Positions 9,166 through 16,049 of a stretch of 26,179 nt of DNA are shown here, in pieces. The number at the start of each line of letters is the position of its first letter. Position 1 is the first letter of the stretch. Origin of the DNA: JAFGHJ01 sp964523975. GTDB lineage: Bacteria > Hydrothermota > UBA3072. The stretch lies in contig CAZGBM010000023.1 of assembly GCA_964523975.1 (NCBI GenBank), forward strand, positions 1 through 26,179, read 5' to 3'. The translations under genes and the position numbers were made by a program. The notes beneath the pieces are model-generated. The model made no database searches, was not told the origin of the DNA, and saw only the letters and a list, made by a program, of their open reading frames with translations.

Positions 9166-10371
9166 TTACATAAACTGTTGAGCCATTTTGAAAATCGGAA
9201 GATACATCGCCATAACCATACCGCCTATAATACCCCCTAGAAAGACAATCACGATAGGTTCAAGTGCATTCATAAGGTTAGCAACAGCCTGATCTACCTC
9301 GTCATCATAAAAATCAGCTACCTTTGAAAGCATGTCATCCAACCCTCCTGTTTGTTCCCCTATCGTAATCATTTGGATAACCATCGGAGGAAATAAAGCC
9401 TTTTCTTTACTAAGAGGATCTGCAATAGATTCTCCTTGAGCTATTGAAGTTCTGGAACGCAAAACGGCATTTTCAACCAATTTGTTACCTGTGGTACCCG
9501 ATGTAATCTCAAGAGCATCAAGTATGTTAACACCTGAAGAAAGAAGCGTGGAAAGAGTTCTTGAGAATCTGGCAATTGCCTGCTTTTTTAATAAAGTACC
9601 AAATATAGGCAATTTTATCATAACAGAATCTATCTGTAGATGACCAACTTCGGTTTTGTAATAATATCTAACGAAAACAATCAAACCTATCAGTACAGCA
9701 ACTATAATGAAGAAATATCTCCTTAAAAAATCACTCAATGCTATAACAATCTTTGTGGGCAGCGGTAATTGACCTCCAAGATCTTTAAACAACGTTGCAA
9801 ATACAGGAATCACAAAGGTCAATAAAACAGCAACCGCAATAACAGCAACTATAACTATAGCAGCAGGATAGACCATTGCGCCCTTGACTTTTCTCTTTAT
9901 AGAATCTGCTTTCTCGAGATAATCGGCAAGCCTTGCAAGAATCGTCGCAAGAGAACCTCCTTTCTCACCCGCTTCTACCATATTTACATACAAATCTCCG
10001 AAAATCTCTTTATGTTTCCTCAAAGCGTCTGCTAAGGTCGAACCTCCTTCCACTGCAGAAATTAAATCCTTAAGTATATTCTTAAATCTCTCCGATTCAA
10101 CCTGAGCCACCTGAATATCAAGGCATTTTATCAGAGGTAAACCTGCGTTAATCATAACTGAAAATTGCCTCGTAAAAACAGAAATAGCTCTACTGGAAAC
10201 TCTACCTTTTAAAAACGGAAGAGTTATCTCTCTAGGTTTAGGGCGTATAGAAGTGGGAACAATTTTCCTTTCACGTAATATTTTTTGAACTTCTTCAGGA
10301 TTCGCTGCAGTAATTTCTCCATTTTCTATTGTTCCACTAGGTGCCCTGCCTTTCCATAGATAATCAGGCAT
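9166..10371 (-). CDS. pilC: Type IV pilus inner-membrane platform protein PilC (GspF family)
   Basis: Polytopic protein on which the extension and retraction ATPases act during pilus assembly. The 401 residues begin with the family's hallmark MPDYLWKGRAPSG. They contain two T2SSF repeats (about 65-188 and 266-390), with the repeated EAGEKGGSL (133-141) and GEQTGGLDDML (338-348) signatures. Membrane segments lie near 169-193, 219-236 and 371-391. A strong Shine-Dalgarno, AAGGGGGTG, sits just before the ATG. The gene follows pilT by 11 bases. A GspF of a type II secretion system would look similar, but the neighbouring pilT supports a type IV pilus. Confidence 0.95.
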   Translation of the reverse strand: MPDYLWKGRAPSGTIENGEITAANPEEVQKILRERKIVPTSIRPKPREITLPFLKGRVSSRAISVFTRQFSVMINAGLPLIKCLDIQVAQVESERFKNILKDLISAVEGGSTLADALRKHKEIFGDLYVNMVEAGEKGGSLATILARLADYLEKADSIKRKVKGAMVYPAAIVIVAVIAVAVLLTFVIPVFATLFKDLGGQLPLPTKIVIALSDFLRRYFFIIVAVLIGLIVFVRYYYKTEVGHLQIDSVMIKLPIFGTLLKKQAIARFSRTLSTLLSSGVNILDALEITSGTTGNKLVENAVLRSRTSIAQGESIADPLSKEKALFPPMVIQMITIGEQTGGLDDMLSKVADFYDDEVDQAVANLMNALEPIVIVFLGGIIGGMVMAMYLPIFKMAQQFM

Positions 10372-10382
10372 TTTTCACCCCC

Positions 10383-11459
10383 TTAATATACAATTGTTTG
10401 CTTTTTAGCTATCATTTCTTCGAGTTCACCCGGTTCTCTGGAATAAGACATTGCATCCTCAAGGCTTATTTCATGCTCCATGTACAATTTGTAAAGTGAT
10501 TGATTCATTGTAACCATACCGAATTTCTGTCCGGCTTGAATATTGGAGTACAATTGATGCGTTTTGTTATCTCTTATTAAAGCTTTAACTGCCGGTGTTC
10601 CATAAAGAACTTCTACTGACAGAGCTCTTCCCCCGGTTCTCTTTGGCACCAAACTTTGAGTAATTATGCCAATAAGAACAAAAGCTATTTGAGCCCTAAC
10701 CTGACCATGCCTCTCAGGAGGAAAAGTATCGACTATCCTTGAAATAGATTCAACCGCCGAATTTGTATGTAATGTGGCAACGGTAAGATGCCCGGTTTCC
10801 GCAATATTCAAAGCTGCTTCCATAGTTTCTCTATCCCTCATTTCTCCAATCATAACAACATCAGGATCCTGACGCAATATGTACTTTAACGCAATTGCAA
10901 AACCATCAGTGTCAGATCCAACCTGTCTCTGGTTTACAATAGCTCTCTGGTGTCTGAAAAGATACTCTATCGGGTCCTCAATGGTAACAATATGAACTTT
11001 TCTCTCTTTGTCTATTTTATCAACGACAGCCGCAAGGGTGGTAGATTTGCCGCAACCTGTAGGACCAGTAACCAGAATAAGACCTTTCTGTTTGTTCGCC
11101 ATATCGGATAAAACATTAGGCAAGCCTAATTGTTTAAATGTCCTGATTTTAAATGGAATTGTTCTAACCGCACAGGCAACCTGACCTCTCTGATAAAAAA
11201 CATTGGCTCTGAACCGAGAAAGACCCGGTACTCCAAAACTTAAGTCAAGTTCCTTTTTCATTTCAAATTTTTTCTTCTGTTCGTCATTTAATATTGAATA
11301 AACCAATTTTTCTATATCATTGGGAGAAAGCGGAGCATAATTAGATTTTTCCAATAATCCATCTTTTCTATACATAGGAGGTGCTGCAGTTGTAAGATGG
11401 AGATCCGTTGCTCCTCTACTTACCATTTCTTCCAGTAAGCCTTTCATATCATAATCCAT
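10383..11459 (-). CDS. pilT: Type IV pilus retraction ATPase PilT
   Basis: Hexameric motor that depolymerises pili, driving twitching motility and DNA uptake. The 358-residue protein has Walker A GPTGCGKST at 132-140, the Asp box TIEDPIEY at 159-166, Walker B VVMIGEMRD at 201-209 and the His box GHLTVATLHTN at 223-233. A C-terminal AVKALIRDNKTHQL segment corresponds to the PilT-specific AIRNLIRE region that separates it from PilB/GspE. It lacks their zinc module and long N-terminal domain. Cys replaces the usual Ser in the P-loop (GPTGCGKS), which should not impair binding. A GAGGAG Shine-Dalgarno lies eight bases before the ATG. It lies between pilC and the two PilB genes. Confidence 0.96.
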   Translation of the reverse strand: MDYDMKGLLEEMVSRGATDLHLTTAAPPMYRKDGLLEKSNYAPLSPNDIEKLVYSILNDEQKKKFEMKKELDLSFGVPGLSRFRANVFYQRGQVACAVRTIPFKIRTFKQLGLPNVLSDMANKQKGLILVTGPTGCGKSTTLAAVVDKIDKERKVHIVTIEDPIEYLFRHQRAIVNQRQVGSDTDGFAIALKYILRQDPDVVMIGEMRDRETMEAALNIAETGHLTVATLHTNSAVESISRIVDTFPPERHGQVRAQIAFVLIGIITQSLVPKRTGGRALSVEVLYGTPAVKALIRDNKTHQLYSNIQAGQKFGMVTMNQSLYKLYMEHEISLEDAMSYSREPGELEEMIAKKQTIVY

Positions 11460-11481
11460 AATAATAACTCCTCTCTAAAAT

Positions 11482-13224
11482 TTAAGATTCAACAGTTACC
11501 CTTAAAATCTCTTCCGGGGTCGTAAGACCTCTTTTCAACTTAACGATACCATCATCTCTAAGAGTTCGCATTCCTTCCTTCTGGGCACTATTTCTTAAAT
11601 CATCGGTACTAGCTCCCTCAAGAATCATCTTCCTCAAATTCATCGAAATAGGCATGACTTCTGTTACTGCTATTCTACCTCTGTAACCACTTGAATTGCA
11701 TTCCGGACACCCCTGCCCTGCCTCATAAATATCGCCAGTTCTTATGTCTTCTGCCGATAAACCCATTCTTTTTAAAATCTCTATTTTATCAACCTCATCG
11801 GGACTTATTTTCTTTCTACAATTTTTGCAAACCTTTCTTAGAAGTCGCTGCGCCTGTATTAAATTCAAAGAACTTGCTATTAAAAAAGATTCTATGCCTA
11901 TATCAACCAAACGGTTAACAGCACTCGGAGCATCATTGGTATGAAGAGTCGATAAAACGAGATGCCCTGTAAGAGCCGCTCTTATAGCAATTGATGCCGT
12001 ATCTATTTCTCTTATTTCTCCAACAAGTATTATATTCGGTGATTGCCTGAGGAAAGCACGCAAAGCTTCGGGGAAATCAAACCCTATATCTGGATTGACC
12101 TGAACCTGATTTATTCCTTTAAGATTGTATTCGACTGGATTTTCGACAGTCATAATATTGACTTCAGGTTTATTCAACGCAGAAAGTGCAGAATAAAGAG
12201 AAGTAGATTTCCCGCTTCCGGTAGGCCCGGTAACGAGAATCAGTCCATAAGGTTTGGCAATAGCTTTCTGAAATTCTTTAAGCGCATCCGGTTCGAAACC
12301 AAGATCTTCCATATTTAACATAAGAGATGAAGGGTCAAGTATTCTCATAACCACTTTTTCACCAAAAACTGTTGGTATGATACTAACACGAAGATCGATA
12401 GGTTTACCTTCTACCCTTATCTTTATCCTCCCATCTTGAGTGAGCCTTCTCTCTGAAGCGTCCATACTACCAGTCATTATTTTTATCCTCGTGGAAATGG
12501 CATTTCGCAGTCTGTATGGTGGCTCAGCCACCTGTTGCAAAACACCATCAACTCTAAATCTTATACGAAGAGTCTTCTCATAAGGCTCAATATGAATATC
12601 AGAAGCGCCGTTCTTTACAGCCGAAGTTATCAAATAATTAACAAGTTTTATTACAGGTTTCTCCTGCGCTTCCGCTCTCCAATCTTCTTCATCCTCTTCT
12701 AATTCAGACTTCCTGATAAAAATGTTTTCGATTTTTTCTTCGGCAAATACAAACTCTTCTTCTATTTCCTCTTCTTTTTTACTAATTCTATCTATTTCTT
12801 TAGTAACAGGATAAAACTGATCCAAAAGTTTCTTCATTTTCCAGAAAGTTACAACCACCGTTTCAACCTTTAAACCGGTTTTAAACTCAACCGCATCAAT
12901 CGCTTCTAAATCACCCGGATTAACGACTCCAACAATCAATTTTTTCCCTTTCCTTCTTATTGGAAAAACCTGATACCGCTGCGCCATATCAGCAGAAATT
13001 AGCGTAATTAAACTCCTATCAACATCTTCTGCCTTTATGTCAATCGAAGAAACCTTAAATTGGAGCGATAGCGTTTTTGCGAGTTCGCTGTCTGTAATAA
13101 AACCTTCCTCAATAAGAACCGCTCCAAGTCTCTTAGCTACTTGTTTTTGTTTGCGTAAAGCTACATTTAATTGCTCATGAGTTATTTTGCCTGCCTGAAT
13201 CAGAATTTCTCCAAGCCTTTCCAT
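11482..13224 (-). CDS. pilB: PilB/GspE-type assembly ATPase, divergent second copy
   Basis: A 580-residue extension ATPase of the type IV pilus/type II secretion superfamily. The N-terminus (2-56) has two copies of the LGxxLxxxGxI...L...L repeat of MshEN-type domains, known to bind cyclic di-GMP. A charged Glu/Lys linker (about 143-190) leads to the catalytic domain: SDIHIEP at 208-214, Walker A GPTGSGKST at 333-341, Walker B IILVGEIRE at 398-406, His-box GHLVLSTLHTN at 420-430, and a zinc module (C466, C469, C506, C509). Several normally invariant positions differ from the next copy: ENPVEY for EDPVEY, QSPN for QDPD and GEIRE for GEVRD. It begins only 2 bases after the stop of the paralogue at 13227-14921. 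Whether it is a second pilus motor, a partner in mixed hexamers or the GspE of another system cannot be told here. Confidence 0.92.
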   Translation of the reverse strand: MERLGEILIQAGKITHEQLNVALRKQKQVAKRLGAVLIEEGFITDSELAKTLSLQFKVSSIDIKAEDVDRSLITLISADMAQRYQVFPIRRKGKKLIVGVVNPGDLEAIDAVEFKTGLKVETVVVTFWKMKKLLDQFYPVTKEIDRISKKEEEIEEEFVFAEEKIENIFIRKSELEEDEEDWRAEAQEKPVIKLVNYLITSAVKNGASDIHIEPYEKTLRIRFRVDGVLQQVAEPPYRLRNAISTRIKIMTGSMDASERRLTQDGRIKIRVEGKPIDLRVSIIPTVFGEKVVMRILDPSSLMLNMEDLGFEPDALKEFQKAIAKPYGLILVTGPTGSGKSTSLYSALSALNKPEVNIMTVENPVEYNLKGINQVQVNPDIGFDFPEALRAFLRQSPNIILVGEIREIDTASIAIRAALTGHLVLSTLHTNDAPSAVNRLVDIGIESFLIASSLNLIQAQRLLRKVCKNCRKKISPDEVDKIEILKRMGLSAEDIRTGDIYEAGQGCPECNSSGYRGRIAVTEVMPISMNLRKMILEGASTDDLRNSAQKEGMRTLRDDGIVKLKRGLTTPEEILRVTVES

Positions 13225-13226
13225 AG

Positions 13227-14921
13227 TTATCTTACCTGTGTTTCGCGGGCTATTTCCTCAAGAGTAGTTATTCCATCAAGAATCTTTTTAATACCTTCAT
13301 CGCGCAGAGTACTCATCCCTTCTTTTTTGGCTTTAGCTTCTATTTCATCTGAGGTAGCGCCATCAATAATCATCTTCCTTATATTAGTACTTACCGGTAT
13401 AACTTCAAATAGGCCGAGCCTACCTTTATAACCTGTTTTTTTACAATTATCACAGCCAGTTCCATGAAAAATCTTTCGTCCGTTCAAGCTCCCAGGGTCA
13501 AAACCTAACTTAAGTATATCCTCCTCTGAAATACTCAGTGGAGTTTTACATTTCGAACATATTGTTCTTACCAACCGTTGAGAGATAATAAGTTCAAGTG
13601 TCGAAGCCAGAAGGAAAGGAGCAACACCCATGTTAACAAGACGGGTAACCGTTGCTGCCGCAGAATTAGTATGTACTGTTGAAAGAACAAGGTGACCTGT
13701 CAGAGAAGAACGTATAGCAATATCCGCCGTGGGTTTGTCTCTTACCTCTCCGACCATAATAACGTCTGGATCCTGACGCAAAAAAGACTTTAAGGCTTCC
13801 ACAAAGTTAAGACCGATTTCTTCCCGTACCTGTAATTGATTAACTCCGAAAAGAGTATATTCTACGGGGTCTTCAGCAGTAGAAACATTTATATCAATAT
13901 TATTAACTGCTTTTAATATCGAATATAGAGTAGTAGTTTTTCCGGAACCCGTAGGACCGGTAAGCAATATAATCCCATGCGGCTTTTTTATCGCATTAAG
14001 AGTATCATTTAAAGCTTTTGTCTCAAAACCTAATTTAGTTAAATCAAACTCAATACTTTCCGAATCAAGAACTCTTATACCTACTTTCTCGCCAAAAACA
14101 GTTGGAACAGTTGCTATTCTAAAATCAATTTTTCTCCCCATAATCTCTGCCTGAAATCTTCCATCCTGCGGTTTTCTTTTCTCCTGTATCTTCAGATTGG
14201 ACATGACTTTAAGCCTTGAGACAACCGCTTTCTGAAGACGAAACGGAGGAGGTTGAAAATTGTGAAGAACACCATCAATTCTGATTCTTACTCTGACATC
14301 TTTCTCGAAAGGCTCAATATGAAGATCGCTTGCTCCTTCGATAACCACCTTTTTCAAAAGAAAATTGACATACTGAACTACCGGTCCGGAATCGATCTGT
14401 GCGGCAAGAGCCGAAACCCCTTCATCATCTTCTTCCCTCGCCATTAATTCTACCGAATCTTCCGTAAGACCCATTTCTTCAGCAACTTCATCTTCAAGAG
14501 CTTTAGTTTCATAATGCTCTTTTAAAATCTTTTTTACAGATTTCTCGGAAGCCACTAATGGCTTTATATCATACCCTGTTCTAAAACGGATATCTTCTTG
14601 AGCCTGTATATCGTTTGGGTTTATCATAGCCAAATACAAAGTTTTACCCTTTCGCTCTATCGGTATACACTCATAAGCTCTTGCGATATCCGGAGAAATC
14701 AAATTTAAAACCGCATCATCCAAGGGATAATCAGAAAGCACTACACCTTTTACGTTTAAATTCTTTTCGAGCGCTTGGATTAATTTTTCCTCACTGACAT
14801 AACCCAATTCAATCAGGTTTGCACCTAAACGCCCTCCCATCTCTCTTTGCCTTTTTAGAGCCTCTTTCAATTGATTTTCTGTTATGGAACCGTCTAATAA
14901 TAATATCCTTCCTACTCTCAC
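13227..14921 (-). CDS. pilB: Type IV pilus assembly ATPase PilB
   Basis: A 564-residue hexameric motor that powers pilus extension. The N-terminus carries a pair of MshEN-type repeats beginning RVGRILLLDG and RLGANLIELG. The catalytic part has SDLHIEP at 198-204, Walker A GPTGSGKTT at 322-330, AEDPVEY at 349-355, Walker B VIMVGEVRD at 387-395, the His box GHLVLSTVHTN at 409-419, and a zinc module (C455, C458, C490, C493). All catalytic positions are canonical, unlike the following copy. The start is GTG at 14921-14919. The first MshEN repeat starts at residue 2, so no later start is plausible. It is the first gene of the pilus operon; its promoter ends six bases before the GTG and there is no Shine-Dalgarno. 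Confidence 0.95.
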   Translation of the reverse strand: MRVGRILLLDGSITENQLKEALKRQREMGGRLGANLIELGYVSEEKLIQALEKNLNVKGVVLSDYPLDDAVLNLISPDIARAYECIPIERKGKTLYLAMINPNDIQAQEDIRFRTGYDIKPLVASEKSVKKILKEHYETKALEDEVAEEMGLTEDSVELMAREEDDEGVSALAAQIDSGPVVQYVNFLLKKVVIEGASDLHIEPFEKDVRVRIRIDGVLHNFQPPPFRLQKAVVSRLKVMSNLKIQEKRKPQDGRFQAEIMGRKIDFRIATVPTVFGEKVGIRVLDSESIEFDLTKLGFETKALNDTLNAIKKPHGIILLTGPTGSGKTTTLYSILKAVNNIDINVSTAEDPVEYTLFGVNQLQVREEIGLNFVEALKSFLRQDPDVIMVGEVRDKPTADIAIRSSLTGHLVLSTVHTNSAAATVTRLVNMGVAPFLLASTLELIISQRLVRTICSKCKTPLSISEEDILKLGFDPGSLNGRKIFHGTGCDNCKKTGYKGRLGLFEVIPVSTNIRKMIIDGATSDEIEAKAKKEGMSTLRDEGIKKILDGITTLEEIARETQVR

Positions 14922-14927
14922 TTTATT

Positions 14928-14956
14928 AATATAAATACTTTTGACTCAAAAGTCAA
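14928..14956 (-). promoter_or_regulatory. Promoter of the pilus operon (leaderless layout)
   Basis: On the minus strand TTGACT (14956-14951) is separated by 17 bases from TATATT (14933-14928), a good sigma-70-type pair. Only six bases, AATAAA, remain before the GTG of pilB, so the RNA should begin at or next to the start codon. A 15-base perfect palindrome lies in the spacer. I saw no sigma-54 -24/-12 pair here, so the operon itself looks housekeeping-driven even though it encodes a sigma-54 activator. Confidence 0.65.
14938..14952. promoter_or_regulatory. Perfect palindrome in the pilus promoter spacer, candidate operator
   Basis: The bases CTTTTGA-C-TCAAAAG form a perfect dyad with 7-base arms. 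It overlaps the last two bases of the -35 box and fills most of the -35/-10 spacer of the pilus promoter. A bound dimer there would block RNA polymerase, so it is a candidate repressor site (inference). In AT-rich DNA a 7-base dyad is not rare by itself; its position is what makes it notable. Confidence 0.4.
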
Positions 14957-14969
14957 GGTTGTAAATAAT

Positions 14970-15016
14970 TTGATAAATATTGATAAAACCACGATGTTTA
15001 TCGATAATTCGATAAA
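14970..15016. repeat. Cluster of T(T/C)GATAA repeats with an 8-base inverted repeat
   Basis: The motif T(T/C)GATAA occurs four times, starting at 14970, 14980, 15001 and 15009. The last two belong to a perfect inverted repeat, TTTATCGA-TAAT-TCGATAAA (14997-15016), which also contains the palindrome TTATCGATAA. The cluster lies upstream of the pilus promoter on one side and of the ssrA promoter on the other, so it could bind a regulator of either. No binding protein can be named. Confidence 0.4.
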
Positions 15017-15071
15017 ATTTTTCAAAAAAAAGTAATTTTTTGCATTGTTGCATTATTTATTTTAAGGGGCT

Positions 15072-15099
15072 TGACTTATACTACAAGATAGTTAGAATA
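15072..15099 (+). promoter_or_regulatory. ssrA promoter
   Basis: TTGACT (15072-15077), a 16-base spacer and TAGAAT (15094-15099) form a strong sigma-70-type promoter. The first base of mature tmRNA (15108) lies 9 bases past the -10 box, so little or no 5' trimming is needed. A long A/T-rich tract upstream (about 15011-15062) resembles an UP element. The -35 sequence equals those of the pilus and lptC promoters. Confidence 0.65.
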
Positions 15100-15107
15100 T
15101 ATATATG

Positions 15108-15461
15108 GGGGCGAATTGGCTCTCGACGGAATACAGCTGGATTGTAAGTTGCACGCCGAGCTGTCATAACTCGTAAAACTATGGCATTTAGTATATTAAA
15201 TGGCAACTTTAATTATGCCATGGCAGCTTAATTAAGCTGCTCGTCCTCTCCGGACGTTCTCTTCTTACTCCGGAGAAGGGCGTCATAAAAAGAAGATAGG
15301 TTACGATTTTAGCCGGGATTTTGTAACCGAATAAAAACTGGCTTGGTTATTCTGATTCCTGTGATTGGGTAAAGAATAACGACATTAAAACAATCACCAA
15401 ACGTGTAGAAGCTTACAGACAGGTATTTCGGACGCGGGTTCGATTCCCGCCGCCTCCACCA
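15108..15461 (+). ncRNA. ssrA: Transfer-messenger RNA (tmRNA)
   Basis: The 354-base RNA rescues stalled ribosomes and tags the unfinished protein for degradation. The 5' end GGGGGCG (15108-15114) pairs with CGCCTCC (15451-15457), giving a seven-base acceptor stem with the G3-U pair that directs alanine charging. A discriminator A and an encoded CCA follow (15458-15461). The T-arm GCGGG-TTCGATT-CCCGC is at 15434-15450, and the conserved CTCGACGG lies near the 5' end. The tag frame ends GCA GCT TAA. An 18-base palindrome at 15223-15240 covers the end of the tag and fits helix 5. The arms TCTCCGGA (15247-15254) and TCCGGAGA (15269-15276), with loop bases complementary to CGTC at 15281-15284, suggest a pseudoknot. 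No terminator precedes divIVA, so the two are probably cotranscribed. Confidence 0.96.
15202..15231 (+). other. tmRNA tag-peptide reading frame
   Basis: Reading back from the stop TAA (15229-15231), the tag codons give GNFNYAMAA, with GGC at 15202-15204 as the likely resume codon. The bases before it, TAAAT, keep the U at -5 and A at -4 seen in E. coli (UAGUC). With the alanine from charged tmRNA the tag would be AGNFNYAMAA. The terminal AMAA resembles ALAA-type degrons read by ClpXP. Resuming one or two codons earlier is possible, but those codons are not the usual Ala or Gly. Confidence 0.7.
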
Positions 15462-15466
15462 AATAC

Positions 15467-15474
15467 AAAGGAGG
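15467..15474 (+). promoter_or_regulatory. Strong Shine-Dalgarno of divIVA
   Basis: AAAGGAGG ends four bases before the ATG at 15479 and is the best ribosome-binding site in the window. It lies within 13 bases of the tmRNA 3' end. It is therefore transcribed downstream of ssrA unless a separate promoter is hidden inside the tmRNA gene. Confidence 0.8.
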
Positions 15475-15478
15475 GTTT

Positions 15479-16027
15479 ATGAAAATAACGCCTTTGGATA
15501 TAAGAAAACAAGAATTCAGGAAATCGTTCAAAGGATATGATAAAAATGAAGTAGATATTTTTCTCGAAATGTTAGCAAAAGAGATAGAAAATATAGTACG
15601 CGATAATAAAAGAATGGCTGAACAGTTAAAAGAACTGGATTCTAAAATCGAAGATTACAAAAGAATGGAAAAGACACTTCAAGATACTCTGACCTCTACC
15701 CAGAAAACGACAGATGAAATCAGGAGGAATGCTCGAAAAGAAGCTGAAATGATTCTACAAAAAGCAAAATTACAGGCCAGTGAAATTATTGAAAATGCTG
15801 CCTCTAAAGTAAAAGACCTTCAAAGTCAGATAAGCGCTCTTAGAAATCAGAAAGACGGATTTGTTATACAACTTCGTAGCTTCCTATCCTCTCAATTAAA
15901 AATGCTCGAAGAGGTGGAGATTATCAGGGTAAGAGAACGAGATAAAAAATATTCTTCCGCTGAAAACGAAAAACCGGAAGAAATAGAAAAAACCAAGAAA
16001 AAAGTTCAGGAGCTTTTCAAAGAATAA
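15479..16027 (+). CDS. DivIVA-domain coiled-coil protein
   Basis: A 182-residue protein. The N-terminus (1-40) has the DivIVA lipid-binding pattern: ITPLDIRKQEFRKSFKGYD followed by EVDIFLEMLAKEIE. Long heptad-rich coiled coils follow (about 35-130), including an EIRRNARKEAEMILQKAK segment typical of the family. A charged Glu/Lys tail ends it. DivIVA proteins bind negatively curved membrane at poles and septa and recruit partners for division, growth or motility; they are best studied in Gram-positive bacteria. Its presence here with LPS and Bam genes is of interest. It sits 17 bases after tmRNA and 22 bases before the phosphorylase gene, as the first protein-coding gene of this unit. The partner and exact role cannot be read from sequence. 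Confidence 0.88.
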   Translation: MKITPLDIRKQEFRKSFKGYDKNEVDIFLEMLAKEIENIVRDNKRMAEQLKELDSKIEDYKRMEKTLQDTLTSTQKTTDEIRRNARKEAEMILQKAKLQASEIIENAASKVKDLQSQISALRNQKDGFVIQLRSFLSSQLKMLEEVEIIRVRERDKKYSSAENEKPEEIEKTKKKVQELFKE

Positions 16028-16049
16028 ATTCTAAATTTAGAAATCCCCG

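Noticed and set aside
11691..13431. Several 60-90-codon open frames opposite the pilus ATPase genes (for example 12043-12318 and 13171-13431, plus strand)
   Set aside because: They lie antisense to strongly conserved catalytic domains, have no Shine-Dalgarno or recognisable domain, and are expected in AT-rich coding DNA.
15041..15052. TGCATTGTTGCA upstream of ssrA as part of a sigma-54 promoter
   Set aside because: The GG of the -24 element is absent on both strands, and a good sigma-70-type promoter explains ssrA.
15431..15461. A separate tRNA gene suggested by the T-arm and CCA end
   Set aside because: The acceptor stem pairs with 15108-15114, 340 bases upstream, and the tag frame and helix 5 lie between, so it is the 3' part of tmRNA.
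16029..16042. Perfect 14-base palindrome TTCTAAATTTAGAA between divIVA and the phosphorylase gene
   Set aside because: In AT-rich DNA such dyads are expected several times in a window of this size, and no promoter is evident beside it.
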